The translations under genes and the position numbers were made by a program. Positions 1-8,345 of a stretch of DNA of 59,219 bases are shown piece after piece. This DNA is from Longimicrobiales bacterium (GTDB lineage: Bacteria > Gemmatimonadota > Gemmatimonadetes > Longimicrobiales > Gaopeijiaceae). The stretch covers positions 7,501 to 66,719 of the forward strand of contig JAQWPM010000010.1 in the NCBI GenBank assembly GCA_029245345.1, in the 5' to 3' direction. Below the pieces are notes generated by a model. The model was given only the letters and a program-made list of their open reading frames with translations. It searched no databases and was not told the origin of the DNA. The first letter of the stretch is position 1. Each line of letters begins with the position of its first letter.

Positions 1-1264
1 GTCCGACCCGGACGACGAAGAATTCGTCCATGTTCGCGGAGAAGATCGACAAAAAGAGGAACCGCTCTAGAAGCGGAAGCGAATCGTCTTCTGCCATCTC
101 CAGGACACGCTGATTGAACTCGAGAATGCTCAGCTCGAGGTCGAGATAATCATCATCCCCCTTCCCTGGCTTCGTTCCCCCGTCTCGTGCCTCGAGGGGC
201 AGCTCGGTGGGAACCCCTAGACGGACCGGAGCGTCACGCAGCAGCTTGAGTCCGATTTCAGACCGAACAAGCAACAGCAGCGTCGCGACGAGGCCCGGTT
301 CACGGAGCCGCGGTCCCCCGATGCGTTCCATCAGCTCATCGAGCGGGATCCAAACGAGGCCGGATGGCGGCTCGACCATGGACGGTAGTTGGTGGAGCCA
401 AACCTCTAAGTCCCCTCCCCCCTGGCTCATCGGGGCGAAGCCTACGAGGTCAAGTTCCAGCTCGGCGCCCTCGTGCTCGAGCAACTCGGAGATGTATTCG
501 CGAGCGAGATCCTCACCCGAACCCCTCGTGCGCGGGAGCGTCAGGCCCTTTCTCGCTTCAATGAGTGCCACTTTTCCGTCAAGAAGCAGCAGCGGTGTAA
601 CGAGCACCTCTTGCGGAACCTCCGCCTTAGGCGCCTTCGGAGATGTAGAAAGGGCTTGCCGGACGCGCTCGAACGTGTCCAGACCATCGTTGTCGACGGA
701 GAAGTCGGACCGAAGTCGATTCCCCAGCGTTTCAAGCGTAGTCGCGCCGGCACCCATCTCGATCAGGGTGATCTCTTGAAAGGCCCGAGTCGCCCCGGGA
801 ACGTGAGCCACGATCTGATCGAAGGAGATTCGATGTTGGGGTCGGCGCCAGAAACGGGCCTTCAGGTCTCGCGTTTCTCGATCGATGTCCAACGCGACCT
901 GAGGCCGAAGTGCGTCCAGCTCGGTGAACTCCCGAACGCGGGTCGCAACTTCAGAAGTGCCAGCCAGTGTGCCATAAAGCCCGCCAGACACGACGGGTGT
1001 TTCAAGAATCGTCTCTTCGACGACGCCCTGCAGATTCACGGCATCCAGGACGCGCAGTTCCAGGACCTGGCGCCCACGCGCCTCGGCGCGCAGTCGGAGT
1101 GTGATCTGATTCTCGCGTAACGTCCCCTCTGGAGTGTCGAAGAAGGTCTCGCGAAGCAGCTGATAGGTCGATTGGCAGCCGGACATGCGGGCAGTCCGCT
1201 TGGCGCCCGCCATCGCTTCGAGCGTCAGAGCATCGGGGATCGGGATGTTGAGCCTGCGGCTCAC
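1..1264 (-). CDS. ppk1: CYTH-like / degenerate Nudix / polyphosphate kinase 1 fusion, 3' end beyond window
   Basis: The open frame runs from a GTG at 1264 to the left edge (421 codons) with no stop. I translated it codon by codon. Residues about 1-195 look like a CYTH (triphosphate tunnel) domain: [10 protein letters not shown] near residue 40, a basic ITLRLRAE strand, and a later FQEITLIE strand. The family's N-terminal ExExK motif is absent, so this part may be non-catalytic. Residues about 210-330 look like a Nudix fold; the box keeps the spacing E251-x7-S259-E-L-L-E-H-E-G266, but the Arg is Ser and one metal-binding Glu is His. From about residue 375 the sequence matches the PPK1 N-domain ([30 protein letters not shown]). 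PPK1 transfers ATP gamma-phosphate to polyphosphate; its catalytic half lies outside. The GTG overlaps the upstream stop (GTGA), so translation is probably coupled. The PPK1 call is firm; the Nudix call is inference. Confidence 0.85.
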   Translation of the reverse strand, partial: MSRRLNIPIPDALTLEAMAGAKRTARMSGCQSTYQLLRETFFDTPEGTLRENQITLRLRAEARGRQVLELRVLDAVNLQGVVEETILETPVVSGGLYGTLAGTSEVATRVREFTELDALRPQVALDIDRETRDLKARFWRRPQHRISFDQIVAHVPGATRAFQEITLIEMGAGATTLETLGNRLRSDFSVDNDGLDTFERVRQALSTSPKAPKAEVPQEVLVTPLLLLDGKVALIEARKGLTLPRTRGSGEDLAREYISELLEHEGAELELDLVGFAPMSQGGGDLEVWLHQLPSMVEPPSGLVWIPLDELMERIGGPRLREPGLVATLLLLVRSEIGLKLLRDAPVRLGVPTELPLEARDGGTKPGKGDDDYLDLELSILEFNQRVLEMAEDDSLPLLERFLFLSIFSANMDEFFVVRVG

Positions 1265-2109
1265 CGGGAGACCTCCGGGTTCGTTGGATAGTACATCGTG
1301 ATACGTGCACTTCGTCCGTTCTGCTCATCTGCTATGAACAAGGTGCCGTCAGGGCCGATCGCGAGTCCTTCGGCCTGTGCATGGCGACGACGCGCCAGTT
1401 TGAACCCAGCGATGATCTGGCCCTCCTCAGAGACTTCGATCATGGCCTCCTCTCGGGCTGCCACCAGAATCAGGCTGGGTGCTGAGGGATCAGAAACAAC
1501 CGCGGATCCGTGGAAATCGCTGGAGAGCCCGAAGGCCCCAAGAAGGCTCCGCGAAATTTCAATGGGCGGGCGCCGTTCCTTGTCTGGATCAAGGGGAAGA
1601 CGGTGCAGAACGATCGTCCCACGATCCGGCGTGGATGTCTTACAGAGGATGAGCAACTCGTCCCAGTTAGCCTGGTAGTCCAACCCCTCGACTTCACAGT
1701 GCCTTCCGATGCCCGTATCCGTGACGCGGTATGGCATCTCCTCCCTGTCAGCACCCTCCCGGGATTCGTAGAGGAGTCCGCCACTCGAAATCAGAAAGAA
1801 CCGCTCCCCGACGATCGCCATCCCCTCAAAGTCGTCGCGGGCCGTCTGGTTCCCGAACATGAACCGTTTTCCGACTTCGCCAGTCTCCACGTCGATCTCA
1901 TGCACCCACGCACGTTCATCATCGTGGGCGAACAGGCGACCATCCGGTGTGATGGCTAGGCCTGAGACCTCGGCCAACCGGCCTGGCAGGTCTGCGCGCA
2001 AGGATCTGGTGCCGAGGTCGTAGCGCGACAGCAACCCTGGTTCTTGCGTCGCCGCAAACGTCGCACTGAACGCTGCAGCGAACAGGACGAGGATTCCGAT
2101 GGATCTCAC
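1261..2109 (-). CDS. Secreted SdiA-regulated/YjiK-like beta-propeller protein
   Basis: 282 aa. The GTG start shares one base with the stop of the upstream DUF4956 gene (TAGTG); much longer readings of the frame would run through that gene and are rejected. Residues 1-19 form a Sec signal peptide ([14 protein letters not shown]). The rest has propeller-like strands with repeated markers: [51 protein letters not shown] and [17 protein letters not shown]. This is the pattern of the SdiA-regulated/YjiK family, whose members are periplasmic or extracytoplasmic and of unresolved biochemistry; some resemble phytase-like propellers. Sitting between DUF4956 and the CYTH-PPK1 gene, it is probably an extracytoplasmic partner in the same process. 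Family fairly sure, function unknown. Confidence 0.75.
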   Translation of the reverse strand: MRSIGILVLFAAAFSATFAATQEPGLLSRYDLGTRSLRADLPGRLAEVSGLAITPDGRLFAHDDERAWVHEIDVETGEVGKRFMFGNQTARDDFEGMAIVGERFFLISSGGLLYESREGADREEMPYRVTDTGIGRHCEVEGLDYQANWDELLILCKTSTPDRGTIVLHRLPLDPDKERRPPIEISRSLLGAFGLSSDFHGSAVVSDPSAPSLILVAAREEAMIEVSEEGQIIAGFKLARRRHAQAEGLAIGPDGTLFIADEQNGRSARITMYYPTNPEVSR

Positions 2110-3176
2110 TAGAGCTTCTTTAAGCCTTTGAGCGAGCGGAGTTCTGCACTGGTGATTACACCATCGGGTGCATTGTGCAGCCGGTCGACGACCGCGCCTT
2201 CTGCAGAAGGACCATCGAGCCGCGCGAGGTAGTGAAGGAGATGCCCTTGGCCTTCTACAGGACCGATCTCCAGGAGCTTGAAGCGGACCGCGAGTTCCTC
2301 TAACAGCTGATCGACATACGCTTGCGCGGTTTCTGCACTCGGCCCGTGCGCCAATACGAGGACGTTTGCGCGCTGTTCCTTCTTCTTTTCGCGTTCCCCA
2401 GCGAGGTATCGCTCGATTCGGACCGCACGCTCGGCGATTTCTGCGAGATCTTCCGGAGCTGCCGCATCTAGGATGGCAGGATCGCCGACTCGGAGCGCGG
2501 ATGCGGCTGATGCCGGTCCAGCGAGCACATCCCCCAGGGCCAGAGGGCCAGATCTCGTGTTCTGGTCCGCATAAATGTTTCCGAACTGGGTCCGCCACAA
2601 GACGAGTACAACAACGTTGAATACAACCGAGAGTACGAAAGCGATGCCTAACGCCTGAACTCCCGAGGCGAGACCCACGCCAATAGCCAGAAAAACGTAG
2701 ACCGCGTCTTTAGTGTCTTCGAGCGTGGTCCGGAATCGGACCGCCGCAACGATTCCCGCCAGTGAGAAGGCGAGCGCTACGCTGTTCTGTACGATCATCA
2801 CGATCCCGGTCACCGCGATCGGCAGAATCAGGAGCGTGTGCACCACCGACTCGTGGTATCCGCGGTGGCGGCGCGTCACCATATAAACCCATGTGACCGG
2901 AACCATGATCGCGAGCGCACCGACCATGGAGATCAGCGCCAGGAGCGGGCCCATCCAGGTGGAGGGTGCGGCAATTGGACTGCCGACCGCTGCCGGCGCG
3001 CCTGCGCCGAAGATGTCAGCTGCGGAAAGCTCTTGCAGACGCTGGCCCGAGATCGCGTTCGCGACGGCTGGTAAGTATTGCGCGAGCGCGAGTACCGCAG
3101 CCACGAGGACTACGTAGTAGACCAAAACCCGACCGAGGCCACGTCCGGAGGACACTGGATTACGGGGCTGCGTCAT
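2109..3176 (-). CDS. DUF4956 integral membrane protein
   Basis: 355 aa from ATG 3176; a GTG two codons upstream is the alternative. There are about four hydrophobic segments in the first 205 residues. Immediately after the third comes the family signature RFRTTLEDTKDAVYVF followed by LAIGVGLASG, as in DUF4956 proteins (typically RFR-x-TxxDTxD-xxxxF-x-AIGxGxAxG). The C-terminal 150 residues are soluble and charged (KKKEQR), and end with an alpha/beta segment of the kind these proteins carry in the cytoplasm. In other bacteria DUF4956 genes commonly sit beside VTC/CYTH-type polyphosphate polymerase and CotH-like genes; that context is reproduced here. It is the first gene of a coupled three-gene operon. 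Biochemical role unknown; polyphosphate translocation or polymerase anchoring is a reasonable inference. Confidence 0.85.
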   Translation of the reverse strand: MTQPRNPVSSGRGLGRVLVYYVVLVAAVLALAQYLPAVANAISGQRLQELSAADIFGAGAPAAVGSPIAAPSTWMGPLLALISMVGALAIMVPVTWVYMVTRRHRGYHESVVHTLLILPIAVTGIVMIVQNSVALAFSLAGIVAAVRFRTTLEDTKDAVYVFLAIGVGLASGVQALGIAFVLSVVFNVVVLVLWRTQFGNIYADQNTRSGPLALGDVLAGPASAASALRVGDPAILDAAAPEDLAEIAERAVRIERYLAGEREKKKEQRANVLVLAHGPSAETAQAYVDQLLEELAVRFKLLEIGPVEGQGHLLHYLARLDGPSAEGAVVDRLHNAPDGVITSAELRSLKGLKKL

Positions 3177-3226
3177 GACCACTCGAAGATAGGGGGCGAA
3201 CCGGGAGAATCCGGCGAATCGACGTT

Positions 3227-3278
3227 CCTACACCGAGCATGATGCGCCCGGTGTAGGGTACCTTGCAAGGAATCCTTG
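3227..3278. promoter_or_regulatory. Nested palindromes in the divergent promoter between the polyphosphate-like operon and the CotH-like gene
   Basis: CCTACACCG (3227-3235) and CGGTGTAGG (3249-3257) form a perfect 9-bp inverted repeat with a 13-nt spacer. It is followed at once by the perfect palindrome CCTTGCAAGG (3261-3270), which overlaps another, CAAGGAATCCTTG (3266-3278). The whole lies in the 158-bp spacer between divergent starts at 3176 and 3335. Such a layout suits a regulator binding site, or a hairpin in the leader of one transcript. No regulator gene is adjacent. Confidence 0.5.
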
Positions 3279-3334
3279 GAATTGTCCGCATCATACCGAT
3301 ATTGTAACCACTACCATCTCAAGTGAGGATACTG

Positions 3335-4420
3335 ATGACTGTTCAATTCTCCCTTCCATTCGTGGTGCTTGTCGCTCTTGCCTACACCGGTTCCGCTGCG
3401 GCTCAGGACGTCGTCGAGTTCCCGACGCCGGCCGAGTACGCGGAAGCGGCCGCGGAGGCAGAAGCGGCTCCGCTCTTTCAGTCTGAGGAGCCAATTAAGA
3501 TCACGCTCCTGACCGACATCAAGTGGCTGAGAGACAGGCGTATCGACACGATGGAGGTCGACGGGACGGTCACGTTCCGGGACCTAGACGGCTCGATGAC
3601 CGAGTCAACTGTCGAGGTGAGAACCCGTGGGAACTTCCGACGTGACAAGCAGAACTGCAATTTTCCGCCGATCCGATTGGATTTCCCTAAGAGTGAGATG
3701 GAAGGGACGGTCTTCGAGGGCCAGGACAAGCTGAAACTTGTGAGTCCGTGTCACGACTCTCGGGACGACTTCCAGCGCTACATCTACAAGGAGTACTTGG
3801 TCTACAAGCTCCAGGCGTTGATCTCGCCGATCTCGTTTCGGGTCAGACTTGTGGAGATCACGTTCGTCGATATCAACGACGACTACGACTCCCGCACTAA
3901 GATCGGCTTCCTGATCGAGGACGAGGAGCGGATGGCCGAGCGGAACAGCGCTTTGGTTCAGGACCTTGAGCAGATGCACCCCGCCCTCCTGGACGGCGAG
4001 GGTGCCGTGGTCGCTTCTATGTTCAACTATATGATCGGGAATACCGATTCCTCCCCCGTGTTCTTCCACAACGCGAAGCTCATTTTGACTCAGGACAGCC
4101 GGTACCTTCCGGTACCGTACGACTTCGACTTTTCCGGCGCCGTAGACACCCGCTATGCGACGCCCGCTCCTAGCTTGTCGATCCGGAGGGTCACCGATCG
4201 CCTGTATCGAGGCTTCTGCCGACCAGAGCTGCAGTATGAGCCCATGAGAGCACTATTCGACGGACAGCGTCAGGCCGTATGGAACTTGTACGAGGGGTCC
4301 ACCCTGCTCGACGAGGATCACAAAGAGGACGTGATTGAGTTTTTCGAAGACTTCTACGAAGTGATGGATGATCCTCAAAAATTTGATCGTGAGATCATGC
4401 AGGCTTGTAGAAACTGGTGA
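3335..4420 (+). CDS. Secreted CotH-like (HipA/spore-coat kinase fold-like) protein
   Basis: 361 aa. ATG 3335 is preferred over GTG 3323 because AGTGAGG lies about 7 nt upstream. Residues 1-24 are a signal peptide ending TGSAAAQ. The mature protein has the layout of CotH-type proteins: VRTRGNFRR near residue 98, FPPIRLDF, a DKLKLVSPCHDSRDDFQRY segment, FLIEDEERMAERN, then FNYMIGNTDSS and a late VPYDFDFSG motif resembling the metal-binding Asp block of the kinase-like fold. CotH family proteins are protein kinases of the secretory or extracytoplasmic type and are often found near DUF4956 and VTC-like genes. The gene overlaps the next by 4 nt. Family placement is by motif and context, so it is moderate; catalytic activity is not shown. 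Confidence 0.6.
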   Translation: MTVQFSLPFVVLVALAYTGSAAAQDVVEFPTPAEYAEAAAEAEAAPLFQSEEPIKITLLTDIKWLRDRRIDTMEVDGTVTFRDLDGSMTESTVEVRTRGNFRRDKQNCNFPPIRLDFPKSEMEGTVFEGQDKLKLVSPCHDSRDDFQRYIYKEYLVYKLQALISPISFRVRLVEITFVDINDDYDSRTKIGFLIEDEERMAERNSALVQDLEQMHPALLDGEGAVVASMFNYMIGNTDSSPVFFHNAKLILTQDSRYLPVPYDFDFSGAVDTRYATPAPSLSIRRVTDRLYRGFCRPELQYEPMRALFDGQRQAVWNLYEGSTLLDEDHKEDVIEFFEDFYEVMDDPQKFDREIMQACRNW

Positions 4421-5034
4421 CTGCCGGCGGCCGGGCGAAAAAACTCCAAACACAGAGAAAAGTCGAACAAGGCCTAGCTGAAATGGTGGGCCTTGTTCGG
4501 GGTGTGATCGCAGACGGTTCCGTGTCCGAGGACGAGGCGAACCACCTTTCCGAATGGACTCGAGAAAACCCGGAGGTGGCAACCCGGTGGCCGGCCAACA
4601 TTCTCTCCCGTCGACTAGAGAGGATCTTCGCGGATGGGCACGTGGACAGCCGCGAGCGGAAACACCTCGGTGCGCTCCTTAGCCAACTCGCGGAAAATCC
4701 AGGCGGGCTCGGTGGTGGATTTCCGACCGCGACTGACCTACCTCTGACGGTCCCGGAGCCCGCTGTGACGTTCGAGGGCAAGACCTTCCTATTCACGGGA
4801 GAAATGGCGTACGGCCCGACTCACGCCTGCGAGCGAGAAGTCCAGGAATTGGGGGGCACGGCTGAGCGTGGAATCAACCGCCGCACGGACTATGTGGTCC
4901 TTGGAGCGATCGGCGCGGCCGACTGGTGCCAAGCGCCCTTCGGCAAAGTGATCAACGAGGTGGTCCACTACCGCGCTCGGGGAGTACCGATCGCGGTGAT
5001 CTCAGAAGAACACTGGACGGCTGCGCTGCCCTGA
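4417..5034 (+). CDS. TerB-like helical domain plus C-terminal BRCT domain protein
   Basis: 205 aa from a GTG that overlaps the CotH-like gene's stop (GTGA), so the two are probably co-translated. The N-terminal ~95 residues are helical with two matching IADGSVSEDE / FADGHVDSRE loops, as in TerB-like or EF-hand-like tandem helices. Residues ~113-205 form a BRCT domain: GKTFLFTGEM, then the conserved LGGTAERGINRRTDYVVLG, and the terminal Trp in ISEEHWTAAL, closely resembling the BRCT of NAD-dependent DNA ligase. BRCT domains bind phosphoproteins or DNA ends. No ligase catalytic part is present. The pairing with a secreted CotH-like protein is odd because BRCT proteins are cytoplasmic. Domain call is firm, role unknown. 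Confidence 0.75.
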   Translation: MTAGGRAKKLQTQRKVEQGLAEMVGLVRGVIADGSVSEDEANHLSEWTRENPEVATRWPANILSRRLERIFADGHVDSRERKHLGALLSQLAENPGGLGGGFPTATDLPLTVPEPAVTFEGKTFLFTGEMAYGPTHACEREVQELGGTAERGINRRTDYVVLGAIGAADWCQAPFGKVINEVVHYRARGVPIAVISEEHWTAALP

Positions 5035-5096
5035 CAAACCGGGGACTACCGAAGATTCTCCTGGCCTTCAAAGAAACCGTGGAGAGTTCCGCTGAC

Positions 5097-5119
5097 GGGG
5101 CGACCCATGTGGCCGCCCC
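5097..5119. terminator. Possible hairpin between convergent genes
   Basis: GGGGCG (5097-5102) pairs with CGCCCC (5114-5119) around an 11-nt loop, in the 102-bp gap between convergent stops at 5034 and 5137. There is no T-run, so Rho-independent termination is uncertain. Confidence 0.3.
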
Positions 5120-5136
5120 AGCCTGAGCCGCAGACC

Positions 5137-8100
5137 TCAGGTCACCGGCCTGGGCAGGTAGATCTCAGGCAGCCCAGCCGCGCGTAGCACCTGGTTGAGC
5201 TCAGGAATATCGCGCGTCTTCAGAGTCTGAAGTTCAGTCGCGTACTCGCTCCATTCCGTGAGGTAGTCCGCCGCGACCTCTTTGACCCCGTCCGTTACCG
5301 GGACGTTCGCGCCCCCTATTCGGCCCAGCAGGTCCTTGTACTTCATGAGAAGCCTGGCCTCGTGCTGATAGGCGTTCTGAAACGTCTTCAACTCCCGTTG
5401 GAGGATCTTCGCGATCCAAGCGTCCACTGCGGCGTTCAATGCTTCGCTCTGTTCCGTCACCCCGGCTGAGGCAGAGACCTCCAGAACGAAATCGAGCTGT
5501 TGCTTCACCTGGCGCATGTCCATGACGCCCTGCGACATCTCGGTCGCACCGGCCAGGAGCGAAGCGGAGATACGATCCAACTCCGCATATTCGGCTGCCG
5601 GGTCTGCTGCGACATCCTTCAAGCGTGGGTCGATCAGGATCTCGAAGCTCTGAGTCTGGGAGAAATCACCCACGGTCAGGCGTGCCTGATACTGCCCCGG
5701 TGCAGCCGGATAGGCGCTCAACCCGGGGGACGTGGCAGTGATCTCAGGAATACAAGCGAAGCGACCCACTTGCATGTCCCAACTCCACGTGTTGGCCCCG
5801 GCGGTCCGCCGGAGAGCACGACTACGCGGTGACGCTGCGCAGTCCGTGCTGTCGTCTGGAGACAGCTCCGAGAAGACCATACGGCCGTTCGCATCCAGGA
5901 TCTCCATCGAGATGGGCGTGTCCTCAGCAACGGCATCACCCAGGACATAGTTCACCTGGAGTCCGCCAGGCGGGTTCTCTCCTGGGCCACCTTCTGCGTA
6001 GTAGCCCCGCGCGATACTCCGGTACGGATCACGCGGGTCGTACAGATAGTGCTCGGCTTCAGCCACGGCGTCCGAGACCTGATGCAAAGGGGTCAGGTCG
6101 TCGAGAATCCAGAGCGACCGCCCCTGCGTGGCGACCACAAGGTCTTTCTGCCGCACTCGTAGGTCAGTAACCGGCACCTCGGGCAGGTCGAGCTGGAGTT
6201 CCTGCCAGACCCCACCGTCATCGAACGAGACAAAGACGCCCGTCTCCGTCCCCGCATACAACAGGCCTATGCGATCGGGATCTTCGCGAACGGAACGTGC
6301 GAACGTGTTTCCCGGAATTCCGTTGACGATGGACTCCCAGGACGCCCCGTAGTCCGTGGTCTTGAAGATGTGCGGGGCGAAGTCGTTCATCTTGTACCCA
6401 GCCGCCACGAAGTACGCCTTCGCGGGATCGTGCGGGGACGGCTCGACAACGTTGATGATGCTCTCACTGAGTCCGGCCGGCGTGACGTTGGTCCATGTGC
6501 CCCCTCCATCACGGGTGACGTGGACGAGTCCGTCGTCCGAACCCACCCAGATCACACCTTCTTCCAGCGGTGACTCCTCGATGTTGAAGACGTTGTTGTA
6601 GCTCTCCGCCGTGATCTGCTCGTTGGAGATCGGGTAGCCGCCGCGGCCCTGGTGCTCGGGATCATTTCGCGTGAGGTCCTCGCTGAGCACCTCCCAGCTG
6701 TTGCCGCGGTTGGTGGACTTCATCACGTACTGAGATCCGTAGTAGATCACGTCGGGATCGTGCGGCGAGATGGTGACGGGGCCGTTCCAGTTGGCCCGGT
6801 ACTTGAGGTTGCGAGGCTCCTCCCCGGTCACACGTTCGGGATAGGGCCGGACCATCCGATAGGCGTGGGTGTCTCGATCCCATTCGCCGAGGAAGCTGGC
6901 AAAGAAGGTGGAGTAGACGAACTTTGGATCTTCAGGATCGAGGCCGATCGTCGCGGATTCACCGGAACGGATCGTGGTCCAGTGTGTCTGCCCAATACCT
7001 CCCCCGAGCGTGCGACTGTCGATGACGATACCACTCGCGTCCTGCTGCCCTGAGTAGACACGGTAGGGGTACTGATTGTCGGTGATCACACGGTACATCT
7101 GCGCAGTCGGCTGGTTCATGACGGTGGACCACGTCTGGCCGCCGTTGAACGTCACCGAGGCGCCGCCGTCGTTCCCGTTGATCATGATGTCCGAGTCGTC
7201 GGGGTTGATCCACAGGGCGTGGTGATCGACGTGGCTGTCTGGGATGCGCGTGTAGGTCTGCCCTCCATCAATGGAACGCATGGCGCCGCTGTTCATCACC
7301 CAGACCTCGTCTTCGTCATTCGGGTCCGCGATGATGTGCATGTAGTACCACGCACGGGCCCAGGTGCGGGGGTCGTCACTGACTTGGCGGAAGGTCTCGC
7401 CGGCGTTGTCCGAGCGATACACACCGCCCTGCCCTTCGCCTGCTTCGATGGCCATGTAGACGATGCGTGAGTTCGCCGGTGAAATGGCGATCCCCATCTT
7501 GCCTTTCAAGTCAGGTAAGCCGGCGTTGATCTCGGTCCACGTCTCACCGCCGTCGGTCGTTTTGTGAACACGGCTGCCGGGGCCGCCACTCTTCACGACC
7601 CAAGGCTTCCGGCGGAAGTCCCACGACGTGGCCATCATGAAATTCGGATTTGCTGCGTCTACGGTGAGGTCGACGATGCCGGAGTCCTCGTTGACGTAGA
7701 GGATCTTGTCCCACGTCTCTCCGCCGTCTTCGGAGAGGTAGATCCCACGCTCTGCATTAGGGCCCCATGGGTTTCCTTGGGCTGCCACGTACACCCGGTC
7801 CGGATCGTTGGGATCAACGATGATCCTGCTGATGTGCCGGGTTGGCTCGAGGCCCATGTGCGTCCAGGTCTCACCCGCGTCGGTCGATTTATAGACTCCG
7901 TCGCCATGGGATGTCTTCACGCCCCGTACGGGTGACTCCCCTGTACCGACGTACACGACATTTTGATCGGACGGCGCCACCGTGATGGCTCCGATGCCGG
8001 TGGTGTTGAAGTAGCCGTCGGAGATGTTCTGCCACGTCGTACCCGCGTCCGTCGTCTTCCAGACGCCCCCACCGGTGGCCCCCATATAGAACGTGTAGGT

Positions 8101-8274
8101 CTGGCCTGGTATCCCGGTGACCGTGGTGACCCGCCCGCCCCTGAAGGGGCCTATGTTTCTGTAGCTCATGGACTGGAAGAGCGACGGGTCGACCTGGGCT
8201 TGTGAAACATTCGGCAGAAGGAGAAGCGCCAAAAGGGCGGCACCAAACATCAAGAGGCGGCAAGGGCTTGGCAT
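5137..8274 (-). CDS. Secreted sortilin/VPS10-type BNR-repeat beta-propeller protein
   Basis: 1045 aa. ATG 8274 is chosen because it opens a clean signal peptide (LLMFGAALLALLLLPNVSQA); a longer reading would add 19 residues without one. The mature protein starts with SYRNIGPFRGGRVTTV and contains many BNR/Asp-box repeats of the form S-x-D-x-G-x-T-W (KTTDAGTTWQN, KSTDAGETWTH, LSEDGGETWDK, VTRDGGGTWTN and others), giving two stacked propellers over about residues 30-730. A helical C-terminal domain of roughly 200 residues follows. This architecture is very common in Gemmatimonadota and Acidobacteriota, annotated as WD40/YVTN/BNR-like or VPS10/sortilin-like. Glycan or peptide binding or hydrolysis is assumed for related proteins but unproven. 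Monocistronic or weakly linked to the next gene upstream (71-bp gap). Confidence 0.85.
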   Translation of the reverse strand: MPSPCRLLMFGAALLALLLLPNVSQAQVDPSLFQSMSYRNIGPFRGGRVTTVTGIPGQTYTFYMGATGGGVWKTTDAGTTWQNISDGYFNTTGIGAITVAPSDQNVVYVGTGESPVRGVKTSHGDGVYKSTDAGETWTHMGLEPTRHISRIIVDPNDPDRVYVAAQGNPWGPNAERGIYLSEDGGETWDKILYVNEDSGIVDLTVDAANPNFMMATSWDFRRKPWVVKSGGPGSRVHKTTDGGETWTEINAGLPDLKGKMGIAISPANSRIVYMAIEAGEGQGGVYRSDNAGETFRQVSDDPRTWARAWYYMHIIADPNDEDEVWVMNSGAMRSIDGGQTYTRIPDSHVDHHALWINPDDSDIMINGNDGGASVTFNGGQTWSTVMNQPTAQMYRVITDNQYPYRVYSGQQDASGIVIDSRTLGGGIGQTHWTTIRSGESATIGLDPEDPKFVYSTFFASFLGEWDRDTHAYRMVRPYPERVTGEEPRNLKYRANWNGPVTISPHDPDVIYYGSQYVMKSTNRGNSWEVLSEDLTRNDPEHQGRGGYPISNEQITAESYNNVFNIEESPLEEGVIWVGSDDGLVHVTRDGGGTWTNVTPAGLSESIINVVEPSPHDPAKAYFVAAGYKMNDFAPHIFKTTDYGASWESIVNGIPGNTFARSVREDPDRIGLLYAGTETGVFVSFDDGGVWQELQLDLPEVPVTDLRVRQKDLVVATQGRSLWILDDLTPLHQVSDAVAEAEHYLYDPRDPYRSIARGYYAEGGPGENPPGGLQVNYVLGDAVAEDTPISMEILDANGRMVFSELSPDDSTDCAASPRSRALRRTAGANTWSWDMQVGRFACIPEITATSPGLSAYPAAPGQYQARLTVGDFSQTQSFEILIDPRLKDVAADPAAEYAELDRISASLLAGATEMSQGVMDMRQVKQQLDFVLEVSASAGVTEQSEALNAAVDAWIAKILQRELKTFQNAYQHEARLLMKYKDLLGRIGGANVPVTDGVKEVAADYLTEWSEYATELQTLKTRDIPELNQVLRAAGLPEIYLPRPVT

Positions 8275-8345
8275 GCTCAATACGATCCTGGAGAGATGAA
8301 GTTGAGTCTTCGGCGATGGCGTAGCGCGCACGGTAATGGAGCCGG

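Noticed and set aside
473-1120. Long plus-strand open frame opposite the CYTH-PPK1 gene
   Set aside because: Composition is arginine-rich with no domain; the minus strand over the same bases gives clear CYTH, Nudix-like and PPK1 motifs.
2110-2598. N-terminal extension of the SdiA-like gene's frame
   Set aside because: It lies inside the DUF4956 gene in another frame and lacks protein-like sequence; the GTG at 2109 opens a signal peptide.
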